Positions 1 through 8,802 of a stretch of DNA of 64,000 bases are shown here, one piece after another (positions within the stretch are counted from its first letter, which is position 1; every line of letters starts with the position of its first letter). The position numbers and the translations under genes are program-made. The notes beneath the pieces were generated by a model that was not told the origin of the DNA, did no database searches, and saw only the letters and a list, made by a program, of their open reading frames with translations. This DNA comes from Nocardioides sp. Its GTDB lineage: Bacteria; Actinomycetota; Actinomycetes; Propionibacteriales; Nocardioidaceae. Where the stretch lies: assembly GCA_037045645.1 (NCBI GenBank), contig JBAOIH010000001.1, forward strand, positions 1,426,001 through 1,490,000, written 5' to 3'.

Positions 1-882
1 GTGAGTCAACGCAACCCTGGGGCGACCGGAGGCGAACTCGTCGTCGTGACGGGCATGACCGGCGCCGGACGCAGCACCGCGGCCAAGGAATTGGAGGATC
101 TGGGCTACTTCGTGGTCGACAACATCCCGCCGTCCTTGGTGCGTGACGTGGTGCGTCTGGTCGACGAGAGCCGCGGCGTCGAACAGCCCATCGGCGTGGT
201 GGTGGACGTACGCTCCGGCAACTTCTTCGACCGACTCCAGGCCATCATCGATCAGGGCCAGATGGGCCGTCGTACCTCCCTGCTCTTCCTCGAGGCGTCC
301 GACGACGTGCTCGTCCGTCGTCAAGATGCCGCCCGTCGCCCGCATCCGTTGCAAGGCAGTGGGCGTCTGCTCGACGGCCTGTTGCGTGAGCGCAAGGTGT
401 TGGAGGGACTGCGCGGCAACGCCGACCTGGTGATCGACACGACCAACCTCAACGTGCATCAGTTGAGCAAACGGATCGCCGAGGCCTTCGGGTCGCCGAA
501 GTCGGTCAGCCTCAAGGTCAGCGTGATCAGCTTCGGCTTCAAGTACGGCATTCCGGTCGATGCGGACTACGTCGCCGACATGCGGTTCCTGCCCAACCCG
601 TTCTGGGTTCCGGATCTGCGCCCGCAGAGCGGCAAGGACGCCCCCGTCGCGGACTATGTGATGAGCCAGCCAGGTGCCGCCGAATTCCTCGAGGGCTACC
701 TGCCCGTGCTGGAGACGGTCGCCGACGGCTTCTTGCGCGAAGGCAAACGATTCATGCAGGTCGCGATCGGGTGCACCGGCGGCAAGCACCGCAGCGTGGC
801 CATGACCGAGGCCATCGTGGCGCGGCTCAAGGACCGCGGGTACGACACCCGGGCCGCGCACCGCGACCTCGGACGGGAGTGA
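1..882 (+). CDS. rapZ: RapZ family nucleotide-binding protein (RNase adapter homologue)
   Basis: This 293-residue protein has an N-terminal P-loop GMTGAGRS at residues 18-25 and the conserved C-terminal block GCTGGKHRS near residue 257, the two hallmarks of the RapZ/YvcJ family. In enterobacteria RapZ guides RNase E cleavage of the sRNA GlmZ and binds GlcN6P; in Gram-positives it is a P-loop protein of uncertain target, so the RNA role here is only inferred. The GTG start is the first base of the window, so upstream sequence cannot be checked, but the length matches the family. It is followed after 1 nt by yvcK and then whiA, the classic conserved trio. Confidence 0.95.
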   Translation: MSQRNPGATGGELVVVTGMTGAGRSTAAKELEDLGYFVVDNIPPSLVRDVVRLVDESRGVEQPIGVVVDVRSGNFFDRLQAIIDQGQMGRRTSLLFLEASDDVLVRRQDAARRPHPLQGSGRLLDGLLRERKVLEGLRGNADLVIDTTNLNVHQLSKRIAEAFGSPKSVSLKVSVISFGFKYGIPVDADYVADMRFLPNPFWVPDLRPQSGKDAPVADYVMSQPGAAEFLEGYLPVLETVADGFLREGKRFMQVAIGCTGGKHRSVAMTEAIVARLKDRGYDTRAAHRDLGRE

Positions 883-883
883 G

Positions 884-1831
884 GTGGATCGCCGAGCGGT
901 CGCCCTAGGGGGTGGCCACGGCCTGGCGGCGACGCTCACCGCTCTGCGAGCCCTACGCGACGTCGGCGCTGTCGACGAGGTCACCGCCATCGTGACGGTC
1001 GCAGACAACGGCGGCTCGTCCGGTCGACTCCGCGGAGAGTTCGGGGTGCTGCCCCCGGGCGACCTGCGGATGGCGCTGGCCGCGCTCTGCGCAGATGACG
1101 AGTGGGGGCAGACCTGGGCCGAGGTGATCCAGCACCGCTTTGCCGGCGACGGGGACCTGCGCGGTCATGCACTGGGCAACCTGCTGATCGTGAGCCTGTG
1201 GGAGCTGATGGGCGACCACGTCCGTGCGCTTGACTGGGTCGGCAGGCTGTTGGGCAGTCAGGGGCGCGTCTTGCCGATGGCGATCACGCCGATGGACATC
1301 CGAGCGCGCGTACGCGGGGCGGATCCTGCTGCCCCCGACCAGGTCGTCGATGTACGCGGCCAGGTCGCGGTGGCCGGCACCGACGGACTGATCGAATCGG
1401 TGAGCCTTGAGCCCGCAGATCCTGCTGCGTGTCCTGAAGCCGTTCAGGCCGTGCTCGACGCGCAGTGGGTCTTCCTCGGGCCTGGTTCGTGGTTCACCTC
1501 GGTGATCCCGCACCTGATGGTGCCGCAGTTGCGCGAGGCGCTAGAACGTACGCAGGCCAAGTTGGTCGTCCTGCTCAACCTGGCCGAGCAGGCGGGCGAG
1601 ACGAGCGGGTTCGGGCCGGTCGACTATCTGTCCGCCTTGCGCGAGCATGCGCCCGGTCTTCAGGTCCACACCGTGCTGGCCAACATCGCGTCGGTGGCCG
1701 AGCCCGACGAGCTTGCGCGAGAAGCGGCGCGGATGGGGGCCTGCCTGGTGTTGGCCGACCTCGAGGTGCCCGGCGAGCCTCGCCACGACACGAGCAAACT
1801 CGCGCGGAGTTTCGGCGATCTCTGGGCCTGA
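884..1831 (+). CDS. yvcK: YvcK/CofD-like gluconeogenesis factor
   Basis: A 315-residue YvcK-type protein. It has the N-terminal glycine-rich ALGGGHGLAATL stretch and the signature ADNGGSSGRLR at residues 40-50, which in this CofD-like fold binds UDP-sugars. YvcK homologues (CuvA in mycobacteria) affect cell-wall synthesis and growth on gluconeogenic carbon; no enzymatic reaction is firmly established. The GTG start lies 1 nt after the rapZ stop, so the two are certainly co-transcribed. The frame runs to a TGA about 50 nt before whiA. Length and motifs are complete. Confidence 0.93.
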   Translation: MDRRAVALGGGHGLAATLTALRALRDVGAVDEVTAIVTVADNGGSSGRLRGEFGVLPPGDLRMALAALCADDEWGQTWAEVIQHRFAGDGDLRGHALGNLLIVSLWELMGDHVRALDWVGRLLGSQGRVLPMAITPMDIRARVRGADPAAPDQVVDVRGQVAVAGTDGLIESVSLEPADPAACPEAVQAVLDAQWVFLGPGSWFTSVIPHLMVPQLREALERTQAKLVVLLNLAEQAGETSGFGPVDYLSALREHAPGLQVHTVLANIASVAEPDELAREAARMGACLVLADLEVPGEPRHDTSKLARSFGDLWA

Positions 1832-1884
1832 TCCGGCACCGGGCTGCCACACGGGTCGTTGACGTGCATGGCAGGATTCCCGGC

Positions 1885-2871
1885 ATGGCGATGACGGCTC
1901 AGGTGAAGGCAGAACTGGCGGCCATCGAGGTCACGAAACCCTGCTGCCGCAAGGCAGAAGTCGCCACCATGTTGCGGTTCGCGGGTGGTCTGCACATCGT
2001 CTCGGGCCAGATCGTGGTCGAGGCCGAACTCGACACCGGCGCCGCTGCCCGACGGCTGCGTACCGACCTACAGGAGATCTTCGGTCACTCCTCGACCATG
2101 GTCGTGGTGCAGGGCGGGGGACTGCGCAAGGGCACCCGCTTCATCGTGCGGGTGGTCAAGGACGGCGAAGCACTGGCGCGCCAGACAGGCCTGCTCGACA
2201 CCCGCGGACGTCCCGTACGAGGGCTGCCCCCTGCGGTCGTCAACGGGGGAAACTGCGATGCCGTCGCGGCCCTGCGAGGGGCGTTCCTGGCCCATGGCTC
2301 GCTCACGGAACCGGGGCGTTCGTCGAGTCTCGAGATCACCTGCCCAGGCCCCGAGGCCGCGCTTGCTCTCGTCGGCATCATTCGCCGGCTCGGTGTGCAG
2401 GCCAAGCCGCGTGAGGTACGCGGGGTGGACCGGGTCGTCGTACGCGATGGCGACGCGATCGGCGCGCTGCTGACCCGTCTGGGCGCCCACGAGGCGCTGC
2501 TGGTGTGGGAGGAGCGGCGGATGCGCCGCGAGGTGCGGGCCACTGCCAACCGGTTGGCGAACTTCGACGACGCAAACCTGCGTCGTTCGGCCCAGGCGGC
2601 CGTCGCGGCCGGGGCTCGCGTACAGCGGGCGATGGAGATCCTGGGCGACGAGGTTCCCGACCACCTCCGACTTGCAGGTGACCTTCGTCTGGAGCACGCC
2701 AACGCGTCGCTGGAGGAGCTTGGCCAACTGCACCAGCCGCCGCTGACGAAGGACGCGATCGCCGGCCGGATCCGGCGACTTCTCGGGATGGCAGACAAGC
2801 GCGCGGAGGAGTTGGGGATCCCCAACACCGAGGCCTCCCTGACGCCGGAAATGTTCGCAGACGACGCCTGA
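1885..2871 (+). CDS. whiA: DNA-binding sporulation/cell-division regulator WhiA
   Basis: WhiA, 328 residues from the ATG at 1885 (MAMTAQVKAELA), which matches the usual MAMT-type N-terminus of the family; an upstream extension in this frame overlaps yvcK and is rejected. The N-terminal part is the LAGLIDADG-like fold without nuclease residues, with GNCDAVAALRGAFLAHG near its centre, and the last 90 residues form a helix-turn-helix (LTKDAIAGRIRRL). In Streptomyces WhiA works with WhiB to activate cell-division genes; in non-sporulating actinobacteria it is retained as a division regulator. Third gene of the rapZ-yvcK-whiA set, with a 53-nt gap after yvcK. Confidence 0.95.
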   Translation: MAMTAQVKAELAAIEVTKPCCRKAEVATMLRFAGGLHIVSGQIVVEAELDTGAAARRLRTDLQEIFGHSSTMVVVQGGGLRKGTRFIVRVVKDGEALARQTGLLDTRGRPVRGLPPAVVNGGNCDAVAALRGAFLAHGSLTEPGRSSSLEITCPGPEAALALVGIIRRLGVQAKPREVRGVDRVVVRDGDAIGALLTRLGAHEALLVWEERRMRREVRATANRLANFDDANLRRSAQAAVAAGARVQRAMEILGDEVPDHLRLAGDLRLEHANASLEELGQLHQPPLTKDAIAGRIRRLLGMADKRAEELGIPNTEASLTPEMFADDA

Positions 2872-2909
2872 ATGACGACAAGGTGAACGCTGGGCAGGCC
2901 CGTTTCTGT

Positions 2910-2930
2910 CTACTACTCAGTAGTGAGTAG
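2910..2930. promoter_or_regulatory. Dyad symmetry upstream of gap
   Basis: In the 118-nt gap between whiA and gap there is a nested inverted repeat. The core ACTACT-C-AGTAGT (2912-2924) is perfect and the outer CTACT/AGTAG arms (2910-2914 and 2926-2930) also pair. It lies 60-80 nt before the gap GTG, where an operator controlling the glycolytic operon would sit. The binding protein is unknown; a TetR- or CggR-like regulator would be typical for such a site. No clear -10 could be assigned. Confidence 0.5.
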
Positions 2931-2989
2931 GGTCGGTCTTGTAGCTCACAGATCGCTACGAATCCACCGAGCAAACAGGAGCACCACCC

Positions 2990-3994
<1,005 letters not shown>

Positions 3995-4037
3995 GTCGTC
4001 TGACCCAGGTTTCGTTCGAAGCAAGGAGAGCGCCAGC

Positions 4038-5240
4038 ATGTCCGGAATCGAGTCGTTGGGTGACGTACGCGGCAAGCGCGTGCTGGTCCGTTCGGACCTG
4101 AACGTCCCGCTGGACGGCACCACCATCACCGATGACGGTCGGATTCGCGCGAGCGTGCCGACCATCAAGGCGCTCTCCGACGCGGGGGCCCGGGTCGTCG
4201 TCACGGCGCACCTGGGTCGCCCGACGGGCGAACCCGACCCGAAGTACTCCCTTGCGCCCGTGGCGGCTCGGCTCGGCGAGCTGCTCGGTCGCGACGTCTC
4301 GTTCGCGACCGACACGGTGGGCGACTCGGCCCGCGCGACCGTCGCGGGTCTGTCCGACGGCGACGTCGCCGTGCTGGAGAACGTGCGCTTCAACGCGGGC
4401 GAGACCAGCAAGGACGACGCCGTGCGGGCTGCCTTCGCCGCTGAACTCGCCGCCCTCGCGGATGCGTTCGTCTCCGACGGGTTCGGAGTAGTCCACCGCA
4501 AGCAGGCCAGCGTGTACGACGTCGCGCAGATCCTCCCGTCCGCCATGGGCGGTCTGGTCGCCAAGGAGGTCGATGTGTTGCGTCGCCTCACAGTGGACCC
4601 GGCCCGCCCGTACGTCGTGGTGCTGGGTGGCTCGAAGGTCTCCGACAAGCTCGGCGTGATCGACAACCTGCTGGAGAAGGCCGACAAACTGCTCATCGGC
4701 GGCGGCATGGTGTTCACCTTCTTGAAGGCCAAGGGCTTCGAGGTGGGCAAGAGCCTGCTCGAAGAGGACCAGGTCGAGGTGTGCCGGCGTTATCTGGACG
4801 AAGCCGCCGAGCGCGGCGTCGAGTTGTTGTTGCCGACCGACATCGTGGTCGACACCGCGTTCCCGTCGGGAGAGCGTGAGCCGCAGCCCCAAGTCGTGGC
4901 GGCGGACGCCATCCCGGCCGACGCGCTGGGTCTCGACATCGGACCGGAGTCGGCGGCTGCCTTCGCGGCGGCGCTGGCGGACGCTCAGACGGTGTTCTGG
5001 AACGGGCCGATGGGCGTCTTCGAGACCGATGCCTTCGCCGGGGGCACCCGAGCCGTGGCGCAGGCCCTCACCGAGGCCCCTGGTCTCACCGTCGTCGGTG
5101 GCGGCGACTCGGCGGCGGCCGTACGCACTCTCGGATTCGACGAGGCCGCGTTCGGCCACATCTCCACGGGCGGCGGCGCGTCCCTGGAGTACCTCGAGGG
5201 CAAGGAACTGCCCGGCATCGCCGTGATCGAAGGGAACTGA
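4038..5240 (+). CDS. pgk: Phosphoglycerate kinase
   Basis: Phosphoglycerate kinase, 400 residues, transferring the acyl phosphate of 1,3-bisphosphoglycerate to ADP. Recognisable blocks in order are RSDLNVPLDG near the N-terminus (substrate site), HLGRPTGE, LENVRFNAGE, GGSKVSDKLGVIDN, the GGGMVFTF loop and the C-terminal nucleotide-binding GGGDSAAAV followed by STGGGASLE. All are intact and the length is standard. A strong ribosome-binding site (AAGGAGAG) precedes the ATG at 4038. Middle gene of the glycolytic cluster; only 1 nt separates its stop from the tpiA start. Confidence 0.97.
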   Translation: MSGIESLGDVRGKRVLVRSDLNVPLDGTTITDDGRIRASVPTIKALSDAGARVVVTAHLGRPTGEPDPKYSLAPVAARLGELLGRDVSFATDTVGDSARATVAGLSDGDVAVLENVRFNAGETSKDDAVRAAFAAELAALADAFVSDGFGVVHRKQASVYDVAQILPSAMGGLVAKEVDVLRRLTVDPARPYVVVLGGSKVSDKLGVIDNLLEKADKLLIGGGMVFTFLKAKGFEVGKSLLEEDQVEVCRRYLDEAAERGVELLLPTDIVVDTAFPSGEREPQPQVVAADAIPADALGLDIGPESAAAFAAALADAQTVFWNGPMGVFETDAFAGGTRAVAQALTEAPGLTVVGGGDSAAAVRTLGFDEAAFGHISTGGGASLEYLEGKELPGIAVIEGN

Positions 5241-5241
5241 C

Positions 5242-6030
5242 ATGGCTCGCACGCCGCTGATGGCCGGCAACTGGAAGATGAACCTGAACCACCAGGAAGC
5301 GGTGGCACTGGTCCAGAAGTTGGCGTGGACGCTTTCCGACAAGCGCCACGACTACGCCAAGGCCGAGGTCGTGGTGATCCCGCCGTACGTCGACCTGCGC
5401 TCGGTGCAGACGCTCGTCGATGGCGACAACCTGCAGATCGGGTACGGCGCGCAGGACGTGTCGGAGCACGACAGTGGCGCCTACACCGGTGAGGTCTCGG
5501 CCTCGATGCTGGCCAAGCTGGGGTGCTCGTACGTCGTCGTCGGTCACTCCGAGCGCCGCGAGTACCACAACGAATCCGACGCCTTGGTCAGCGCCAAGGC
5601 GCACAAGGCGTACGACGCCAAGATGATCCCGATCGTGTGTGTCGGTGAAGGTCTCGACGTCCGCAAGGCTGGCGAGCAGGTGGCCTACACGTTGGCTCAG
5701 GTCGACGGCTCGCTCGCGGGCTTCTCGGCCAAGGACGTGGCGTCGCTGGTGATCGCGTACGAGCCGGTCTGGGCGATCGGCACCGGCGAGGTTGCCACTC
5801 CCGACGACGCGCAGGAGGTCTGCGCGGCCATTCGTGAGCGTGTGCGTGAGGTGCACGGCGACGAGGCGGCGGACTCCGTACGCGTGCTGTACGGCGGCTC
5901 GGTCAAGGCCGCCAACGTCGCGGCGATCATGGCGCAGCCCGACGTGGACGGCGCGCTCGTTGGGGGAGCGTCGCTGCAGGTCGACGAGTTCGGCGGAATC
6001 TGTCGCTTCTACGACCTGCCCGTTCTCTGA
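5242..6030 (+). CDS. tpiA: Triosephosphate isomerase
   Basis: Triosephosphate isomerase, 262 residues. It interconverts dihydroxyacetone phosphate and glyceraldehyde 3-phosphate. The catalytic residues are visible: Lys12 in GNWKMN, His102 in GHSERR and Glu174 in AYEPVWAIGTG, with the phosphate-binding GGSVKAAN loop near the C-terminus. The start is 1 nt after the pgk stop, indicating translational coupling. It is the last gene of the glycolytic cluster; a promoter for secG lies 18 nt after its stop, so secG can be read separately. Confidence 0.97.
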   Translation: MARTPLMAGNWKMNLNHQEAVALVQKLAWTLSDKRHDYAKAEVVVIPPYVDLRSVQTLVDGDNLQIGYGAQDVSEHDSGAYTGEVSASMLAKLGCSYVVVGHSERREYHNESDALVSAKAHKAYDAKMIPIVCVGEGLDVRKAGEQVAYTLAQVDGSLAGFSAKDVASLVIAYEPVWAIGTGEVATPDDAQEVCAAIRERVREVHGDEAADSVRVLYGGSVKAANVAAIMAQPDVDGALVGGASLQVDEFGGICRFYDLPVL

Positions 6031-6047
6031 ACCGCAGGGTCCTGACG

Positions 6048-6053
6048 TAGGCT
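6048..6053 (+). promoter_or_regulatory. -10 element TAGGCT for leaderless secG
   Basis: TAGGCT lies 6 nt before the secG GTG, so transcription should begin at or within 1 nt of the start codon. No ribosome-binding site is seen. The same geometry recurs across the window. Confidence 0.6.
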
Positions 6054-6059
6054 CCTCCC

Positions 6060-6293
6060 GTGATTCTTGCCTTTACCATCCTGCTGATCCTCACCAGCTT
6101 GCTGATGATCGTTCTCGTGCTGCTGCACAAGGGCCGCGGCGGCGGAATGTCCGACATGTTCGGCGGCGGGGTCTCCAGTTCTCTCGGCGGCTCGTCCGTG
6201 GCCGAACGCAACCTCGATCGTTTCACCGTCGGCGTCGGCCTAATCTGGTTCGCCTCGATCATCGCGCTCGGGTTGACGTACGCGCACGGCTGA
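6060..6293 (+). CDS. secG: Preprotein translocase subunit SecG
   Basis: A 77-residue membrane protein with two hydrophobic segments (about residues 2-22 and 54-74) joined by a glycine/serine-rich loop containing RGGGMSDMFGGG, which is the SecG signature. SecG is an accessory subunit of the SecYEG channel that helps SecA-driven export. Position after tpiA is a widely conserved actinobacterial arrangement. The GTG start at 6060 is supported by the -10 hexamer 6 nt upstream (leaderless mRNA). Confidence 0.93.
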   Translation: MILAFTILLILTSLLMIVLVLLHKGRGGGMSDMFGGGVSSSLGGSSVAERNLDRFTVGVGLIWFASIIALGLTYAHG

Positions 6294-6349
6294 GCCGGCT
6301 TTCCTACTTTCTCCCAAGTTTCTCGATAGTCCAGAGAGGACGACGTACG

Positions 6350-6709
6350 TTGGCTGGTGGTGGCAACGCGATCCGGGGTAGCCGGGTCGGTGCTGGACCG
6401 ATGGGTGAAGCCGAGCGCGGCGACGCAGCTCCGCGCCAGGCGGTCACCTTCTTCTGCTCGCACGGTCACAAGGCCGTGGTCAGTTTCGCGATCGAGGCGG
6501 TGCCGCCTGAGACGTGGGACTGCCCCAAGTGCGGCCTTCCGGCGTCGGTGGACAGTGAGAACCCGCCGCCGGCTCCGAAGATCGAGCCCTACAAGACGCA
6601 CCTGGCGTACGTGAAGGAGCGCCGCTCCGACGCAGAGGCCAAGGACATCCTCAGCGACGCCGTCGACCTGCTCCGGCGGCGGCGCAAGTCCGGCGACATC
6701 GTCTTCTGA
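6350..6709 (+). CDS. rbpA: RNA polymerase-binding protein RbpA
   Basis: RbpA, 119 residues, an actinobacteria-specific activator that binds RNA polymerase and the principal sigma factor and stabilises the open complex. The start is a TTG at 6350, chosen because it gives the conserved N-terminus AGGGNAIRGSRVGAGPMGE and follows an AGAGAGGA ribosome-binding site; no ATG or GTG gives this. The middle holds the zinc-ribbon-like core (FFCSHGHK ... WDCPKCG) and the C-terminus the sigma-interacting segment ending RRRRKSGDIVF. It is the last gene before the 32-bp repeat array, which starts 11 nt after its stop. Confidence 0.94.
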   Translation: MAGGGNAIRGSRVGAGPMGEAERGDAAPRQAVTFFCSHGHKAVVSFAIEAVPPETWDCPKCGLPASVDSENPPPAPKIEPYKTHLAYVKERRSDAEAKDILSDAVDLLRRRRKSGDIVF

Positions 6710-6720
6710 CCGGGCACAAA

Positions 6721-6831
6721 CGCACGCGTGAAACCCGCCGAGCGGGCGCGAACGCACGCGTGAAACCCGCCGAGCGGGCGCAAACGCACGCGTGAAACCC
6801 GCCGAGCGGGCGCAAACGCACGTACGAGCCG
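6721..6831 (+). repeat. 32-bp tandem repeat array, family A (left arm)
   Basis: Three full copies start at 6721, 6753 and 6785, with a partial copy at 6817. Each unit begins CGCACGCGTGAAACCCGCC and contains a small stem CCCGC-CGA-GCGGG. The inverse orientation of the same unit recurs at 7911-7997, so the arrays form mirrored arms around the gene at 6907-7902. No distinct spacers, hence not CRISPR. Confidence 0.9.
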
Positions 6832-6906
6832 TGCTCGGCGAGCGCACCCACACGTGCCCTGTGGATAGCCAAGCGCCGACCTCGCCAGTTCGGCAAGAGT
6901 CGGCGC

Positions 6907-7902
6907 ATGAATCAACTTCCACTATGGTGTCGCAGCGGCGCGGTCTTGGGGCCCGAATCTCCCTTGCCTCTCGATCGGCCTTTCACGGTCAAGCAAGCGC
7001 GCGGACTCGGGGTCAGCCGAGGACTCCTGGGTCGGCTGACCACCTGTGGATTCGTACGACCCGTACTGCATGGCGTGTATGTCGCGTCGCAGGTTCCCGA
7101 TGCGTTGGCGCTGCGCTTGGCTGCCGTACGGCTGGTCGTCCCTGACCACGCCATCGTGGTGGATCGCACCGCCGCCTGGTTGCATGGGGTCGACGCATTG
7201 CCGCGCAGCGCCATCTATGAGCTGCCCGACCTGGACGTCTTCAGCCGCGACGCCAATCGGATGCGCCGTGACGGCGTGCGTAGCGGGACCCGGGGCCTTC
7301 TCGACCGCGACATCGAGGTCAGGGGTGGGGTGGCGCTGACGACACCCCTTCGCACGGCCTGCGATCTGGGTCGCCTGCTGTGGCGATATGACGCATTGAG
7401 CGCGATTGATGGATTCTTGCGACTCGGTGTCGAGCCGGCCGAGTTGGCGTTCGAGATCAACCGGTTCAAGGGTTTCCGAGGCGTACGGCAGTTGCGGACT
7501 CTCGCACCCCTAGGCGATCCGCGCGCCGAGTCTCCGCCTGAAAGCGCGCTGCGATTGCACTGGCACGACTCGGGAAATCCCTGGCCGGACATGCAGATGT
7601 GGGTGTACTGCGACGACGGACGACCGCGCTATCGCATCGATGTCGGCGCCGAGGTGGTGCTGTACGGGGTCGAGTACTTCGGCGAGCCATTCCACTCCGA
7701 GGACACCCGCGCCCACGACGACGGCCGACTGCGCTGGCTCTCCGAGGAACGAGGTTGGCAGATGGAGGTCTTCACCAAGGAGGATCTGTACGGCCCACAG
7801 CTCGCCGCGACCGACATGTTGCGATCGGGGTACGAGCGGGCGCGCGCGACCTTAGGGATCCGCACTTCGAGGATCATCGACCTGGGGCGACCGCAGCACT
7901 AG
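6907..7902 (+). CDS. AbiEi-like winged-helix protein with DUF559/PD-(D/E)XK-like C-terminal domain
   Basis: A 331-residue protein of the orphan type common in actinobacteria. Residues about 25-100 (FTVKQARGLGVSRGLLGRL ... VLHGVYV) resemble the AbiEi antitoxin-type winged helix. The C-terminal third resembles DUF559/Vsr-type nucleases: PESALRLHW, then RIDVG and GVEYFGEPFH supply the Glu, Asp and Glu of a PD-(D/E)XK-like site. There is no AbiEii toxin gene beside it, so a toxin-antitoxin role is not supported. It sits alone between rbpA and pgl, bracketed by inverted 32-bp repeat arrays. Function unknown; a nuclease activity is inference. Confidence 0.7.
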   Translation: MNQLPLWCRSGAVLGPESPLPLDRPFTVKQARGLGVSRGLLGRLTTCGFVRPVLHGVYVASQVPDALALRLAAVRLVVPDHAIVVDRTAAWLHGVDALPRSAIYELPDLDVFSRDANRMRRDGVRSGTRGLLDRDIEVRGGVALTTPLRTACDLGRLLWRYDALSAIDGFLRLGVEPAELAFEINRFKGFRGVRQLRTLAPLGDPRAESPPESALRLHWHDSGNPWPDMQMWVYCDDGRPRYRIDVGAEVVLYGVEYFGEPFHSEDTRAHDDGRLRWLSEERGWQMEVFTKEDLYGPQLAATDMLRSGYERARATLGIRTSRIIDLGRPQH

Positions 7903-7910
7903 GTGGACGC

Positions 7911-7997
7911 GTGCGTTTCCGCCCGCTGGGCAGGTTTCACGCGTGCGTTTCCGCCCGGTGGGCAGGTTTCACGCGTGCGTTTCCGCCCGGTGGGGGA
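7911..7997 (-). repeat. 32-bp tandem repeat array, family A (right arm, inverted)
   Basis: Two and a half copies with a 32-bp period (starts near 7912, 7944 and 7976), read as GCGTGCGTTTCCGCCCG on the plus strand; this is the reverse complement of the left array at 6721. Each copy has a GCCC/GGGC mini-stem. The stop codon and last residues of pgl (minus strand) lie inside the array. Confidence 0.9.
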
Positions 7998-8802
7998 GGA
8001 GGGAGGCGGCGCCTTGATCGAGCCACCACACGGTCTCGACCTGGCCGCGTACGCCGCGCGCGGGGGTGTCGCGTACGAGCGGGTCGGACCACGCGTCGTT
8101 GGGGTCCTCGTCCGAAGCGGCAGCTTCGCCGCGCGGGGTGTGAGAAGCCAGTGCTCGTGCAACCGCTTCGGCCTTGTCTTCGCCACTGACCACGAACCAG
8201 ACGCGAGCAGACCGTGCGAAGGCCTCGAAGGTGAGAGAGACCCGCTCGGGTGGCGGCTTTGGTGAGTCCGTCACCGGCACCGCGATCCGGTTGGTCAAAG
8301 CCGCTGCCGGGTGATGCGGGAAGAGCGACGCCACGTGGCCGTCGGGTCCCACGCCGAGCATCACGAGTTCGAAGCCGCCGGTCCCCTCGGCACGCACGAT
8401 GTCGGAGTAGACATCCGCAGCGGTGTTGACATCACGCACCTCGTCGCTGGCGGGCATCGCCATGACGTGAGCCCGAGGCAACGCTCCGGCTGGAGAGGAC
8501 ACGAGGACCGACAAGAGATCCGACCACGCCTGGGCGGCGTTGCGGTCCTGAGAAGCAGTGGGTACGAACCGATCGTCGCCCCACCAGAACCGCACCCGCG
8601 ACCAGTCCACGGAAGATGCCAGACCAGCCATCTCACGATGGATCACCCGCGAGATGGACCCACCTGTCAGCGCGATCTCGTGGATCGGCGCCCCGTGCGC
8701 GACCGCAGGTGGCGCCTGCCCGACCAGCGAGACAAATGCCGAGGCCACGGCAGCGGCCATCGACTCGCCCGAGTCGAAGATGCGTACGACGGGCTCAGCC
8801 AT
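7969..8802 (-). CDS. pgl: 6-phosphogluconolactonase
   Basis: 6-phosphogluconolactonase of 277 residues, which hydrolyses 6-phosphogluconolactone made by Zwf. It has the family blocks HEIALTGGS near residue 46, WWGDDRFVP near residue 73 and LGVGPDGHVASLFP in the centre. The start at 8802 overlaps the end of opcA by 8 nt; longer readings of the frame run into opcA. The last residues (HRAETHA) and the TGA are encoded by the inverted 32-bp repeat array, so the C-terminus has been extended or replaced by repeat DNA. Last gene of the tkt-tal-pgi-zwf-opcA-pgl operon. Confidence 0.92.
   Translation of the reverse strand: MAEPVVRIFDSGESMAAAVASAFVSLVGQAPPAVAHGAPIHEIALTGGSISRVIHREMAGLASSVDWSRVRFWWGDDRFVPTASQDRNAAQAWSDLLSVLVSSPAGALPRAHVMAMPASDEVRDVNTAADVYSDIVRAEGTGGFELVMLGVGPDGHVASLFPHHPAAALTNRIAVPVTDSPKPPPERVSLTFEAFARSARVWFVVSGEDKAEAVARALASHTPRGEAAASDEDPNDAWSDPLVRDTPARGVRGQVETVWWLDQGAASLLPHRAETHA

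Noticed and set aside
6721..6831. CRISPR array (32-bp period)
   Set aside because: The whole unit repeats with no unique spacers, and no cas genes are near.
6589..6922. Minus-strand proteins built on repeats GFTRAFAPARR / GGFHACVCARS
   Set aside because: Pure translation of the 32-bp array plus antisense rbpA.
6907..7902. Complete type IV toxin-antitoxin pair
   Set aside because: Only the AbiEi-like part is present and no AbiEii nucleotidyltransferase gene is adjacent.
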